DNA of 64,000 nucleotides from Molanna angustata. Lineage: Eukaryota; Arthropoda; Insecta; Trichoptera; Molannidae. The position numbers and the translations under genes are program-made. A model generated the notes under the pieces. It was not told the DNA's origin, did not search any database, and saw only the letters and a program-made list of their open reading frames with translations. This document shows positions 1 to 10,469 of the stretch, piece by piece (the first letter of the stretch is position 1; every line of letters starts with the position of its first letter). The stretch is taken from assembly GCA_963576475.1 (NCBI GenBank), contig OY754984.1:18000215-18064214 (forward strand). Reading direction: 5' to 3'.

Positions 1-644
1 TGATATACCATCATTATTACTAAGCGAAACATTTTGAAAAAAATAACCTAGTTAGTTTGGATATTAATATAGAGAAATATACCTTAACTTTTTGATTATG
101 TTCTGTATATATTTTTTGTAAGAAAATAATAAGCAAACCCCGATTTTAGACATTTATCTTAAATTTATAAAAAAATATAAGGTATAGAGCAATATTTTTT
201 TATAAATTAAAGAAGAACAGAAAACCTGGAAAAATATGATATGACGTTGCATTAATGTACCAGGTTAAGTAAATAAACCAAAAAAACTTTAATTACGCAA
301 TGGCGCTGAATGGAAAATAAATGTTTTTTTAGGTTTATTTACTAAACCTGAAGCATTAAAGCAACGACACATAATTTTTTTCTAAATATTTTTGTTTTCT
401 TAATTTAAAAAAAATATATTACTCTACGCCTTATAGTTTATTAAAAATATAAGATAAACGTTGAAAATCGGGGTATGCCATTATTTTTCTACAAGAATTT
501 ATACAGAACATTATCAAAAAATAAAGGTACATTTTTGTTTATTAATACCCAAACTATCTAGATTATTTTTTTCAAAACGATTTGATAAGAAATAATGATG
601 GTATATCAAATTGAAAAATAGGTACGCTGGCAGCAGTCCACCCC
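1..644. repeat. Foldback family A, copy 1 (cut by the window edge)
   Basis: The first ~300 bp and the last ~300 bp of this stretch are reverse complements of each other. They meet around a short centre near 300-330 that contains 'TTACGCAATGGCGCTGAATG'. The right end reads GGCAGCAGTCCACCCC and is followed by TTAA at 645-648. Comparison with the complete copy at 15236-16013 shows that about 38 bp of the left end lie outside the window. No coding capacity is seen. It is a non-autonomous foldback; the TTAA flank suggests piggyBac-type mobilisation, which is inference. Confidence 0.75.
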
Positions 645-727
645 TTAACCAGTTCAGCTCGATTAATGCAACAGCTAAAAAAACTCTATATAGATGCATA
701 GCGGCGTAAAATTGAATACTCAATTGC

Positions 728-775
728 GAAATCATAACTCCCCACTATATCTCCTTGGTCCCACTATATCTCAGT
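728..775 (-). repeat. Short terminal fragment of repeat family C
   Basis: The text 'GAAATCATAACTCCCCACTATA' is shared with the ends of the family C copies at 3.8, 9.7, 21.9 and 40.5 kb (reverse orientation). Only a stub remains. Confidence 0.4.
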
Positions 776-907
776 CACGTGACAAAAATGTTATTATCAT
801 ACATTAACTTTTCATTTCTTTTCTTTTCCATTACTTAATTGACGCGATGACTAGCCCCCTTGCGCAGCACAGATCTCAAAATCGGTCAAGTCTTTCGAAA
901 AAAAGAA

Positions 908-1028
908 TAAAGGTCGTATTACAAGAGTTATTTGAGAAAAAGGTAAGGTCCCGTACTGCGAGAATACTGCTTACGGGACCTCAACTTTTTCTTACATTAT
1001 TCTTAAAAAATCCCTTAATACGACCCTT
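908..1028. repeat. Short imperfect inverted repeat (MITE-like)
   Basis: Arms 908-955 and 973-1028 pair imperfectly: GGTCGTATTA pairs with TAATACGACC and AAGGTCCCGTA with TACGGGACCT, around a loop of about 17 nt. No target duplication or second copy was recognised. The open frame across it follows from the repeat and is not a gene. Confidence 0.5.
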
Positions 1029-1140
1029 AGAAGTTGGCGAACTTTAACAATATTTAAGCATATTCACAAAAAACCTTTGAAGAGGGATTCGAAACTACAC
1101 GACCCATAATATTATACACCTGAGATATGAAATCACTCAC

Positions 1141-1309
1141 CTATCAGGCAGGTTGAGGAAGTAATCAGGATATGGATACGAAATTCCCACATTGTTGACC
1201 AAAACTCCAATTTCCAGACCAGTCAGCTGCTTCTCTATATATTCATACACTCCTTCCGTCTCTGTGAAGTCTGCCACGATGATCTTTGTCTTCACTTTGA
1301 ACTCACTCT
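1141..1309 (-). CDS. HSD17B12: KAR/HSD17B12-like reductase, exon 4 (Rossmann core, NNVG motif)
   Basis: This 169-bp exon is preceded on the minus strand by the acceptor 'tgatttttcag' and followed by the donor GTGAGT. It encodes the run from SEFKVKTKIIVADF through LEIGVLVNNVG to SYPYPDYFLNLPD. The VADF stretch is the usual SDR Asp that contacts the adenine ring. NNVG is the family form of the NNAG motif that supports the central sheet and the catalytic Asn region. The first codon is split (G|AG, Glu) with exon 3 and the last is split AG|, so the protein continues in an exon outside the window. The sequence matches the HSD17B12/KAR and HSDL1 group; residues that would separate active from inactive members are not visible. 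Confidence 0.92.
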
Positions 1310-1476
1310 CTGAAAAATCAAAACGAACCACTTTATAAGTTCTTTATAATATATTTATGTAATAAGCATTTCTCCAACCCAAGATAAGTGAAGATTTAGA
1401 TTAAAATCAATATGTACAACAAAAAGTTTGAATAATCTCTTTTAAAATATCAAAATATAGAATTTGTGAATGACTT

Positions 1477-1556
1477 GCAAGTGTTAAGTGATCACGCAAA
1501 CCAGCCAATGACAGGCCATAAGTCTTGTAGGTGCCTAATGATTTCCCGATTTTCTA
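1477..1556 (-). repeat. Foldback family B, fragment
   Basis: This holds a diverged ~80-bp piece of the family B core, including GTGATCAC and the stretch around 'AACCAGCCAATGACAGGCC'. It has no arms and no visible target duplication. Confidence 0.6.
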
Positions 1557-1701
1557 GTAATATTATTATTTTATTTTTCATGTAATATATTTTCTTGCAG
1601 TATATCTAAGTAAAATATATATTTCCTTTGTGTAGTTTTTTTCCTTTCTTTTTTTTTCTTTTGCTACGTCCACCACCTGCCGCTCTGCATATGGGGACTG
1701 T

Positions 1702-1734
1702 AAACGGCCCCTTCACAGAAGGGGCCGTTTTTTT
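1702..1734 (+). other. Perfect GC-rich hairpin followed by T-run
   Basis: A 12-bp stem (1702-1713 with 1719-1730) has a 5-nt loop and runs straight into T's, so it looks exactly like a bacterial intrinsic terminator. In insect intron DNA this more likely belongs to a retroposon 3' UTR or is chance. No gene on either strand ends into it. Confidence 0.6.
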
Positions 1735-1792
1735 ACTTTCATTATTGGCTACGACTATTTACACGACTCAACCATAGACGAAAACCGAAAAT

Positions 1793-2022
1793 AACCACAG
1801 AAAACGCAGATAAATCAAGTTATAAAAATATTTACCTTTGTTATAATTGTAGATCGCGATGAAAAAATGATTTATAAAATTAAGTAAATGTAATAAGATG
1901 ATACCTATTATTATTCATTTTTTCTTCAAGTTGGTTTCAATGATGCATTTATGACCATTGAAAAAATGACAAAGGTAAATATTTTTGTATTTTGATTAAT
2001 CTGCGCTTTCTATGGTTATAAA
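1793..2022. repeat. MITE-like inverted repeat
   Basis: The ~50-bp ends are inverted copies of each other. 'AACCACAGAAAACGCAGA' near 1795 pairs imperfectly with 'TCTGCGCTTTCTATGGTT' near 2015, and the flanking 'AAATATTTACCTTT' pairs with 'AAAGGTAAATATTT'. The interior is AT-rich and non-coding. A separate perfect 10-bp-stem hairpin (GGCGGGAAAA/TTTTCCCGCC) lies just downstream at 2078-2100. Confidence 0.55.
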
Positions 2023-2448
2023 TGACCTAAAAACATAGACGACGTCAGAAAATTTGTCGTGTAAATAGACACTTTTTGGCGGGAAAACGCTTTTCCCGCC
2101 AATTCCGGTCATAAAAATAGTGGCACCGTTCATTATTTTGTTGACGTACATTCACAATTTTGTCATACTTTAAAATCTGGTGAGTTGGAAGAAATTGCCT
2201 AATGGCAATAAGCCCGCCAGTGTGATATATTAATATTATGTATAAAAAGATAATTATGATGGTGAGATGATTCATTTTTGGTTTTCATAAGAATCACCCC
2301 CAAAGCACGTGTACAAACTTTTTTTGGGGGGTAATATAAATAAAATATTTTTGTGTATATTATATAAGTATGTATATTTGAATATTGATTTATTATTATA
2401 AATATACCTGAATAAAAATAAATATTCTTAAACTGACCACCATGGCAT

Positions 2449-2560
2449 AGGGCGTCCTGGGTTCGATCCCCAGCTGGAGAGAATTTTTTTATTTTAAATC
2501 ATTTCTCATGCAAATGTTGCTTTTCTGGGCTGGAAACACTGGTTGAATTGAAGAAATTGC
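2449..2560 (+). mobile_element. tRNA-derived SINE, family G (5' damaged)
   Basis: A perfect pol III B box, GGTTCGATCCC at 2460-2470, is followed by a body shared with the copy at 17595-17745 ('TTCTGGGCTGGAAACA' and the 'GAAGAAATTGCC' tail). The A box region is degraded. It is a dispersed retroposon and not a functional tRNA, because no cloverleaf can be closed. Confidence 0.65.
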
Positions 2561-2644
2561 CTTCGTCTCTTCGTCAATCTTCGTCTCAATTGAGTTTGAA
2601 AATAGTATAGTCGTTTTCTATTTCTTAAGTCTAGATGATTCTTA

Positions 2645-3886
2645 TTGGAATCGAGTGGGTTGTGGCCATCACTATACTCTCACTACCAAGTCATTCCACA
2701 AAGTCTTCAAAATTTGTATGGGAAATTTTCAGCATTTTCTTGAAATGAAAAAAATATTGTTTGCTAAATTATTTTTGATTTGAATAATTCATTATGAAAA
2801 CTTCTTCATGCCATTTTGTGAAAGTGATGTGTCTTTTTAGCATTTTGAAAATAAAAATATCAATCGAATATTCTTTTCTAATTGCATATACGCGAACATT
2901 GGATTTTTTTCCCTTTCGGGAGTCAAATGATATTTTATTGACAAACATTTTTTCAACATCTCAATAGAGACGAAGTTGGGATATTGTAGAAGACCCTGGT
3001 ACTCGAGGCACCTACAGGGCTTACGACCTGTCATCGGCTGGTCTACGTGATCACTTTATGCGCTTGCGCAACGTTCACCAATTATGCCTTCTTATTGAGT
3101 TCCCTTATCGATGTAATTTTGAAATTTCTATATATTTGAATAGTGTGTAACATTTTACCTGAAAAGAATGCATTATAACTATTGTCATCTATGGAGTAAC
3201 GGAGAAACCTTTTTGTAACGCCATCTATTGAGACATTGAGAAATTAATATTTATTTGTAAACAATGAAAGCAATACTAATAATGCATTCTTTTCAGGTAA
3301 AATGTTACACATTATTCAAATATATAGAACTTTCAAAATTACATCGATAAGGGAACTCAATAAGAAGGCATAATTGGTGAACGTTGCGCAAGCGCATAAA
3401 GTGATCACGTAAACCAGCCGATGACAGGTCGTATGCCCTGTAGTCGCCTCGATTTCCTGGTTCTTCTACAATATCCCAACTTCGTCTCTATTGAGATGTT
3501 GAAAAAATGTTTGTCAATAAAAATATCAATATTTTTAGTTTCACGAGCTTGAGGTCACATTGAAATATTTCACAGTTATGTAATCAGATATCCTTTAAAT
3601 CTAATGGTATGTAAGCGAGTATTAGAAATACAAATTTGTGAAATTTAAAATTAATTGAATCAGTACATTAATCTATAATCGATAAAGTACATAGAATAAA
3701 CACGCCGAACATAGTAAATAGAACGCGATACATAGTGCACACCCACAGATACATTGTGATGATACTTTCAGAATACAATCTCAGCATGATACTAGTTGAT
3801 AATCTACAATAAGAAAAATAACCTTAAAAATTACGAATTCATAACTCTCCATTATATCCCCTTGGGGTATTGAGAATAAAAAACTA
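2645..3886 (-). repeat. Repeat family C copy 1, split by a family B insertion
   Basis: Reverse-orientation family C sequence occupies 2645-2864 ('GAGTGGGTTGTGGCCATCAC' end) and resumes at 3516-3886 ('CCCCTTGGGGTATTGAG' end). The foldback at 2865-3515 interrupts it. The same body occurs at 4.2, 9.0, 16.6, 21.8, 40.5 and 62.4 kb. No protein is encoded; the mobilising enzyme is unknown. Confidence 0.7.
2865..3515 (+). repeat. Foldback family B, best complete copy, with 15-bp target duplication
   Basis: Two long inverted arms (about 2930-3176 and 3279-3525) flank a ~100-bp loop. An extra ~65-bp 5' domain contains 'ACATTGGATTTTTTTCCC'. Each arm has the conserved core with palindromes GTGATCAC and TGCGCAAGCGCA and an ACAGG/CCTGT stem. 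The 15-bp sequence AATAAAAATATCAAT occurs at 2850-2864 and again at 3516-3530, so the element inserted into family C copy 1 with a long target duplication. No open frame corresponds to a known protein. Confidence 0.75.
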
Positions 3887-4204
3887 TGAACTTGAGAATG
3901 AGAGTTCATGAGAATGATAAGTGTGTTACGTTCAGCAGATTTGACAGAAAAATACATAATTTATAGAAAGAAAAAAAAACATATATTTAATTTTGTTTAA
4001 ACTAAACTGAAAACATTTTTTTTAGAAAATATTCAGCTCATTAAAGAATACAGGTCCAGGTTTAGTATTTTCCTAAGGCATCGTTAAGGCGTGTTTTAGT
4101 CAAGGCTATCAAATTTTATTCATAATGCAGTATTCTGCCCCGCATGACCTCATTATTATTAATATGTTGAAATTTTCACCAAAATCTGACACTCATTTCA
4201 TATA

Positions 4205-4770
4205 TATTTTTTTAATCCTCACTCACCCAGGGGGATATTAGGGGGGGGTTATGATTTCGCAATTTTTAAGGCTATTTTTTTATTGCAGATTATCAACAGT
4301 ATCATGCTGAGACTGTATTCTGAAAGTTTCATAACAATGTATCTGTGTGTGTGCTGTGTGCTATGTACGGCGTGTTTATTTTACTTTATCGATTAAAGAT
4401 TAAAGTACTCATTCGATTCTTTTCAAATTGTGTAAATATGTTTATCTGATACTCACTTAGACCCCATTAGATTTTGAAGGATATCTGAATAGTGCTTTTC
4501 AATTTTTTTAACTATCAAATATTTCAAAGTGACTCCAAGCTCAGGAAACTTAAAATTTAAATTTTTATTTTCAAATTGGTAAAAAGACACAGCATTTTCA
4601 TAAAATGGCAGTGAAGTATTATCAAGTTTTCATAATAAAATATTAAAAAAAAAATAATTAAACTTATTTCATGAAAATGCTGTATATTTTCCATACAAAA
4701 TTTGAATACTTTATAGAATGACTTGTTTGTGAGAAATTTAGCGTTGGCCACAACCAACTCGTTTTATATT
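4205..4770 (+). repeat. Repeat family C, copy 2
   Basis: It starts with 'CCTCACTCACCCAGGGGG' and ends with 'GTTGGCCACAACCAACTCG'. It aligns by eye along its whole length with the copies at 21785-22402 and 40489-41062, including 'GTACGGCGTGTTTATTTTAC' and the 'GACCCCATTAGATTTTGAAG' stretch. It is non-coding. Confidence 0.7.
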
Positions 4771-5985
4771 GCTTCTCGAGCAACAAACAGGTACTATGTC
4801 AAATATTTCAATAACATATAGTTATTAAAAAAAAACATAACGGACCTTAAGCAAAAGTCTCTTTACAAAATATCAAGGGGTTGAAAATCGGATTTGTCAC
4901 ACCTTTCTGCACCCGAGAAGTAACGATTTATGTTTTAGATTCAACTCTCATACATTTAGTGTGTAAAAACTATCTTAGATATTTTAAAAATACATCTAGG
5001 AATATTTGAAATAATTACTTAACTGTAAAATATCATGAATATTTTAATGTTTGATCAGTTGAATATAGAAGCAAAGACAGAGCCAGCAATTGCAATATTT
5101 ACGTTATTATAAAGTTTGCTTTAGTTTAATAAATTTTAATGTCATTCACTACCCTCTGCCTTCATAGCCTGAGAATCTCTACCATAGATTGGTGCCATTC
5201 ATCAGTTCCATTACAATTTTATGAGTTCAAATAACTGAGAAGTTTCTTCTGTTTATTCTTTTGTATTAATAAATTAAACCTTAGAACAAATTGAAAACTT
5301 ACTACCCCAGAAGAGACTCTTTTAGTGAGGCAGTACATTTCCAAATAGGAAAAATTGTTCAAAGAACGCTTATTAAAAGACTTTTTTGATATGGTAATTT
5401 CATTAAATTTCATCTAAGTCTGTGCTATACACTTTGCAAACGACAGGCGTAGTGAAAATACTGTCAGTAGGACTTTTGTCAACTTTGACCGATTGAATTT
5501 CAAAGGTGTCTGTCGTGGGGCTTATCAAACTTTTTTATAAATGATAGAAGTGATTTATTTTAGTCTTCCATAGAAGATATAAATAAAATACTATAACGTG
5601 CTAAAATAACCATTTTCCACATCTTGATGGTTGATATCTCCGAATGTCACCACTACTCGGGTTTCATACTAGCCAATGGTCCTTTCATGCTTTGCGGTAA
5701 ATGTGGCAACATTCCTTACCTATTTCATCTCCTTAAATATTGTTACCTACATAGGACAGTCAGCTGTGCGATACAGCAGTGTAAACATCGTTCGTCAACT
5801 TGTCACACAGTTGAAGTTAAAATTAGTTCGATACATATACGATCGAAGTATACATAATATTTTGTTAATTTGTGTCAACTAAAAAATTAAGTGCCGTGCG
5901 CCCCCCCTTTAAAATACCCAAACCGTGTTTGGAAGTGGTGTCGTTCACCAACAATAGTGAGTGTTGTGATACCAGAAGTTAGTGA
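4771..5985. other. Intron sequence without recognised features
   Basis: This is AT-rich intron 3 DNA. Two short overlapping frames at 5624-5882 have no recognisable domain. The last ~400 bp (5580-5985) have a more balanced composition and may be the degraded 5' part of the LINE that follows. I see no RNA gene or repeat here. Confidence 0.5.
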
Positions 5986-6450
5986 GTGCCTTCCGTGAAG
6001 AAACTCCAGAAGAAGGAAGGAATAGGTGCAATATTCCCTTCGCTCTGTATCCAACAGTATCCTTTTACAGAAAAAATCAGCCTTTTTTCTATGACGTTAG
6101 TACACAATAATTCCTTTGTACAAGCAGCCCAACTTTGGAACTATGTACGTGCCATCGCAACTTCAAGTTTCATCAACAATTTCCGCTTTCAAAAAAAATC
6201 TAAATCATTTCATAACACATATCACTTAAATTTGTCTCTTTGTCCCCTTCTCTCCTCTCCCCTCCAAAATTTATTATTTTTTCTATTATTTTATACACAT
6301 ATTCAATAGGTACTTATCATACACACAAATTACCCCACCAAATGGATTTGGATGGTTGGAAGATATTGCCACAAGAAAATAATCTCGCCATTGTGCACTT
6401 ACTATGTATGTAATTTGTGCAAAATGTTTAAAATAAATGAATAAATAAGT
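5986..6450 (+). mobile_element. Jockey/CR1-like LINE 3' end (5'-truncated)
   Basis: The frame reads 'HNNSFVQAAQLWNYV...INNFRFQKK', the usual C-terminal signature of Jockey/CR1-type reverse transcriptases (Phe-x-x-Ala-x-x-Leu-Trp-Asn, then FK). A 3' UTR follows with 'TTGGAAGATATTGCC' and 'CGCCATTGTGCAC', and the element ends in an (AAAT)n-type tail near 6440. The same tail occurs at 15.9 and 47.8 kb and in SINE family G. No intact catalytic domain remains. Confidence 0.6.
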
Positions 6451-6466
6451 CTAGTCAGATATTTAC

Positions 6467-6542
6467 CTATCTCTGTTGCAACAGCTTCCAATTTCTCCTC
6501 AGACCGGCTGACTAGGATAATATCACATCCTTTCTTCGCCAA
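6467..6542 (-). CDS. HSD17B12: KAR/HSD17B12-like reductase, exon 3
   Basis: A 76-bp exon lies between the acceptor 'atttacag' and the donor GTAAAT. It encodes LAKKGCDIILVSRSEEKLEA followed by VATEI and the first base of a split Glu codon. SRSEEKL matches the family's second beta-strand, where the Arg of the SR pair recognises the NADP(H) 2'-phosphate. It joins exon 2 in phase 0 and exon 4 in phase 1, giving uninterrupted family-like protein sequence. It sits between introns of about 15.1 and 5.2 kb. Confidence 0.92.
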
Positions 6543-6835
6543 CTGTAAATAAAATAAATAGTACAAAAATTAGTCAATACGAATAAAATTCATCTTTTTT
6601 AATACCAGGGGGATTAGGAATGCGCACTGCGTACCAGCAACCACAAGGAATAACAAAGTGATGGTGATATTTTTATAAGTTATATTTTTGAGTATGTTTG
6701 GTGTATTTTATAAATTACTTTTTGCACGAGTTTCAATAATCTACAGGCACTTTCAATAATAAGGAAATATACAAAGCTGACATAAGCTACTACTGGACCA
6801 GAGGATTGGTACACAAAATGAGGTGAACATTTACC

Positions 6836-7298
6836 GTCTTACTTATAAGCGTGAACTACATATCTCAAGTACCTGGTGATATAGCGTGATTAACGAAAAA
6901 GTTTACTTATAAACCGTGACTATCTTTATTATGCCTTTATTTCATAGAAATCAAGTTAGGAAAGGTCGGGAGGTTGTGCGTCATAGCAAATATTACAAAA
7001 TGGAGGATCTTTCACATATAATTATGTTCCGACGCATATTTGAGATTGACAGAAAAATTTAATACTTATGACGATTTTCCTTGTTATTCTTCATCACAAG
7101 CGTGTTTAATTTGACTCAACAAGGCGTGGTGTTTGTATTCATTTTTCGGTGTCAGTTATCCAAAAATGACATGCATTTATCTATATTTTGACATCTGTGA
7201 AGTCAATGCGGCCATATGAAAAAAATAAATGAGGGTGTTCGTAAACAATTCAGTGAACTAGTAAGTCATATTATCTTAGTATACGTTTATAAGTAAGA
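6836..7298. repeat. Candidate MITE with 16-bp inverted ends
   Basis: TCTTACTTATAAGCGT (from 6837) is mirrored by ACGTTTATAAGTAAGA (7283-7298). A related end, TCTTACTTATAAACGT, recurs near 10061, so this is a repeated family. The interior is non-coding. Target duplications could not be settled. The ~290 bp between exon 3 and this element hold nothing recognisable. Confidence 0.5.
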
Positions 7299-8820
7299 TT
7301 TTTTTAATACCGGTCTTCACTATTTTAGTTGTGCTTATCGAGTTGCGCGTTAAGTAAGCTATTAAAGAAATCTAATAAAAATAAGTAAAACCATATGTTT
7401 AAATACGAGTATAAATCGGATATCATAGAAATGACTCATTTATATAGAAGTAAAAATATTTGTTTATTCGAAATTTCAAAACTTTTGTCAACAACATGAA
7501 GTTTCACATTTCAACATTTTTTCAATTTGAATATATCCTTGGTCCTTCATTTTTAAATTATATCGTTTTATTTTTTTTTTGTTTTCGTTGTTATTTTTTT
7601 ATATTATACATATATTATATTATTATATATTATTTTATTATACATATATTATTTTTTATATATTATATTTTTTTGTATTTTACCTTGTGGCATTTTCATA
7701 TAAAATAAATAAATAAATTACTGTTGAGTACCTACTGATTCAATTTTCATTCCTAATCATTACAAAAATATTCAAATTCGTTTGACAACTATGCAAAATT
7801 TGGTGACGTAATCACGCGGTGTGTACCAGAATTTTTGCTTAAGTCGTGTCGATAGATTTATTGCTTTCGAAATCAAGTCTGTAACATGCATATAAACTCC
7901 AGTTTGGTTGCAAGCTGTATAGCACATAAGTGCATGAAAATCGTATGTAGGCAACCAGGCGTAACAATACTCACATCATCACTAACGACGAAAATAACAG
8001 TACAGATTCTTGATGAGAATTATTTGTTTTTGAATGACATCTTATATTCAGATTTTTAAGATTATCAGAGTATTTTTTGGAGAAATATGAATTATTTAAG
8101 GCTTAAAAATTGCGGCTTAACAAGGTCACACGTGAATGCTTCAGTAAAATGCCAAACACTATATTGTTTTAAAATTTCTTTTTCTTAAATTGTGACACAA
8201 AAGGCACTCAAAATATGGTGAATAGATGTTTATTTTATTTACCTATAAATAATTTTGATATTTTAGTTATATTTTAATCGTATATACTAATTCGTGTACT
8301 GTATTATTGAAAAAACATGACAAGCATAATATTTGAACGTTTTATTTGAAAAATTTCAAAGTCGCAACATATTCGCTTAACGTAAATATGCCGTCATTTT
8401 ATTTTCGTACAGTAAAAATATTTTTTACGTATTCGCTCGGCCGTTTCAAAGCAGCAGAAAAAAAATGTCACAACGTTATTTTCCTCGGGCGTAAATTTCG
8501 ATTGTTGAATCTGCGTATTCCGTCCACGTGCGAGATTTTAAATAAACACATTCAGGTTGAAAAATCTATCATCGAAAATTCTTTCCCGATTTTTGGTAAG
8601 GCTCTCAATCGAAACCATCACGTTTCAATCGTCCATCAATATTCATGAGTACGTACAGCGGCGCCATCATGCCCTGCCTTTATTGGCGTAAGAAAAATCA
8701 AGTGACTAATTCTTCTGCTGTTCAGACACGCTTTAAAAAAGAAGTTTTTTTAAATGTCTCATTTAGAAATGCGGTGTCTTAACGTTGGTAAAACCCCAGT
8801 AGGAAATGACGACCTGCCCA
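7299..8820. other. Intron 2 sequence without recognised genes
   Basis: This is AT-rich. 7490-7720 ends in an (AAAT)n run and may be a decayed LINE tail. 8346-8650 has more CpG than its surroundings and is open on the plus strand, but it has no domain I recognise. It is more likely a degraded repeat. Confidence 0.4.
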
Positions 8821-8828
8821 CTTAGACA

Positions 8829-8968
8829 ACGTGTTATTTAGCTCAAGAAAAGAAACAAGAAACGATAACTCAGTGTATGGCAGTGACAGTTGCCAGTCAC
8901 GTGACAACTGTCACTTTTATACATTGAGTTATGTTTTCATGTTTCTTTTCTTGAGCTAAATGACACGT
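8829..8968. repeat. Palindromic MITE, arms about 66 bp
   Basis: Arms 8829-8894 and 8901-8968 are near-perfect inverted copies: 'AGCTCAAGAAAAGAAAC' pairs with 'GTTTCTTTTCTTGAGCT', and 'AGTGACAGTTG' with 'CAACTGTCACT'. The loop is about 6 nt and GC-rich sequence lies outside both ends. This is a compact foldback with no coding potential. Confidence 0.7.
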
Positions 8969-9000
8969 TTTCTAGGGGGGCAGGAACGAGCTGTAGTGTC

Positions 9001-9722
9001 TAAAGAAAAATTTCAGCATTTATTATGAAAATTTGATAAATATTCAATGTCATTTTATGAAAGTGGTGTGCCTTATTAGCAATTTCAAAATAAAAATATA
9101 AATCAATAGTTTAGTGAGCTTGGGGTCACTTCGAAATATTTGACAGTTATAAAAATGAGAAGCACAGATCAGATATCCTTCAAAATCTAATGGGGTCTAA
9201 AGGAATATTAGAGTTTTTTTCTTAAAATTTTTAATAAACATTAAAAATAGGTAAAAAAAACGTCTTAAACTTAATTCCACTGTTTATTTAGACTACAATC
9301 TAGAACCGGTTAAGGTTCTAGATTGTAGTCTAAATAAACAGTGGAATTAAGTTATAAACGTCTTTTAATTTTAATGTTAATTAAATAAAATATGAAATTT
9401 TAATGGAATATCATCAAGAACTTTAGATAAAAAAATTAGATCAGAATATTAGATATAAGAAATTGCAAATTTGAAAGGAATGGGATGAGTACTTTAGCCT
9501 TTAATCGATAAAATATAAAAACGCGCCTCAAATAGTACAGTACATAGCACATTATGTAGTAGGTACACAGCACACGCACACAGATTGTGACGAAACTTTC
9601 AGAATACAATCTAAGCGTGACACTAGTTGAAAATCTGCAATAAAAAAAATATCCTTAAAAATTGCGAAGTCATCGAACTCCCCACTACATCCCCTTGGGG
9701 TATTGAGGAGTAAAAATAATTT
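9001..9722 (-). repeat. Repeat family C, copy 3, with an internal hairpin insertion
   Basis: Reverse-orientation family C sequence is seen at 9001-9229 and 9446-9722 (the latter ends at 'CCCCTTGGGGTATTGAGGAG'). About 215 bp of foreign sequence separates the two parts, including the hairpin at 9270-9351. The copy near 62.4-63.7 kb is longer in the same region, so the family varies in its centre. Confidence 0.65.
9270..9351. repeat. Perfect 38-bp-arm hairpin
   Basis: Arms 9270-9307 and 9314-9351 are perfect reverse complements around a 6-nt centre (GGTTAA). Looser symmetry ('CGTCTT' and neighbouring A/T runs) extends outward. It is a young or constrained foldback inside an older repeat. Confidence 0.8.
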
Positions 9723-10469
9723 GTCCGAAAGTCGAAGTAAACGTCTCAAAATATTCTTAAAAAATGAATTTGCGTTCAATCTCAATAAAAAATAAGGTAA
9801 ATGCTTATATTGGCAATTTACCTTGCGAAAGTATTGGAGAATCATGTCTTGAAGAAGTTGCATGAAATTGAAATCCATCCACGGTAGCAAAATTCGATTT
9901 GGAAGTTAAAAACTGAGATACATTGCACGGTTGTATGTACCTACCTCTACATATCCGAGTCCCAGAACATACTTACACAGCACGAGGCAACACTCGACGA
10001 TTACAATGGCAGAAAAGATCGGAGGAAACGCAAGCATTTCGGCAAGCCAATCATTTACGGTCTTACTTATAAACGTAAACTATCTAACAAGTAAACCCGG
10101 ATGTTATGGTCTGTTCATTTGGATCGATGCTGAGCAACCCTCTTTAGGAGTAGTCTCACTTCATTTTAAAAATCTAAATACAACCTGTTTGTCTTTCCAG
10201 TGAAATATTATAATAGCATGTGCACTGCTAGCCTTAGAACAGGTTTACTTAGTTGGGTAGCAGTTATCTATTTTCAATGAAGCATATATTAATGGTGTGC
10301 CAAAAGATTTTTTATTGAAAGCAGCTCTTGCCTATTGAACTCTTTTTATTATTTCTGCTTTCAATCGGCCATCTTGAGATATTCTGCAGCTCCAGATAAA
10401 CAATTTTTTTGACTTGCTTTATTGTAGTTTCAAATATATCAATGAAATACAGTTACAAATACACTAACA
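9723..10469. other. Intron 2 sequence without recognised features
   Basis: Only a stub of the 'TCTTACTTATAAACGT' inverted end near 10061 was recognised. The small frame at 9931-10203 is low in information and ends at a splice-like 'tttccag', but nothing links it to a known protein. Confidence 0.35.

Noticed and set aside
1702..1734. Intrinsic transcription terminator
   Set aside because: There is no bacterial gene nearby and the host gene runs through on the other strand. The shape alone is not evidence of termination in an insect nucleus.
5624..5882. Two overlapping plus-strand frames as small genes
   Set aside because: No start context, domain or splice logic, and both are about as long as expected by chance in this composition.
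8346..8648. 100-residue plus-strand frame
   Set aside because: It lacks an ATG at its start and has no recognised domain. Possibly a decayed repeat with retained CpGs.
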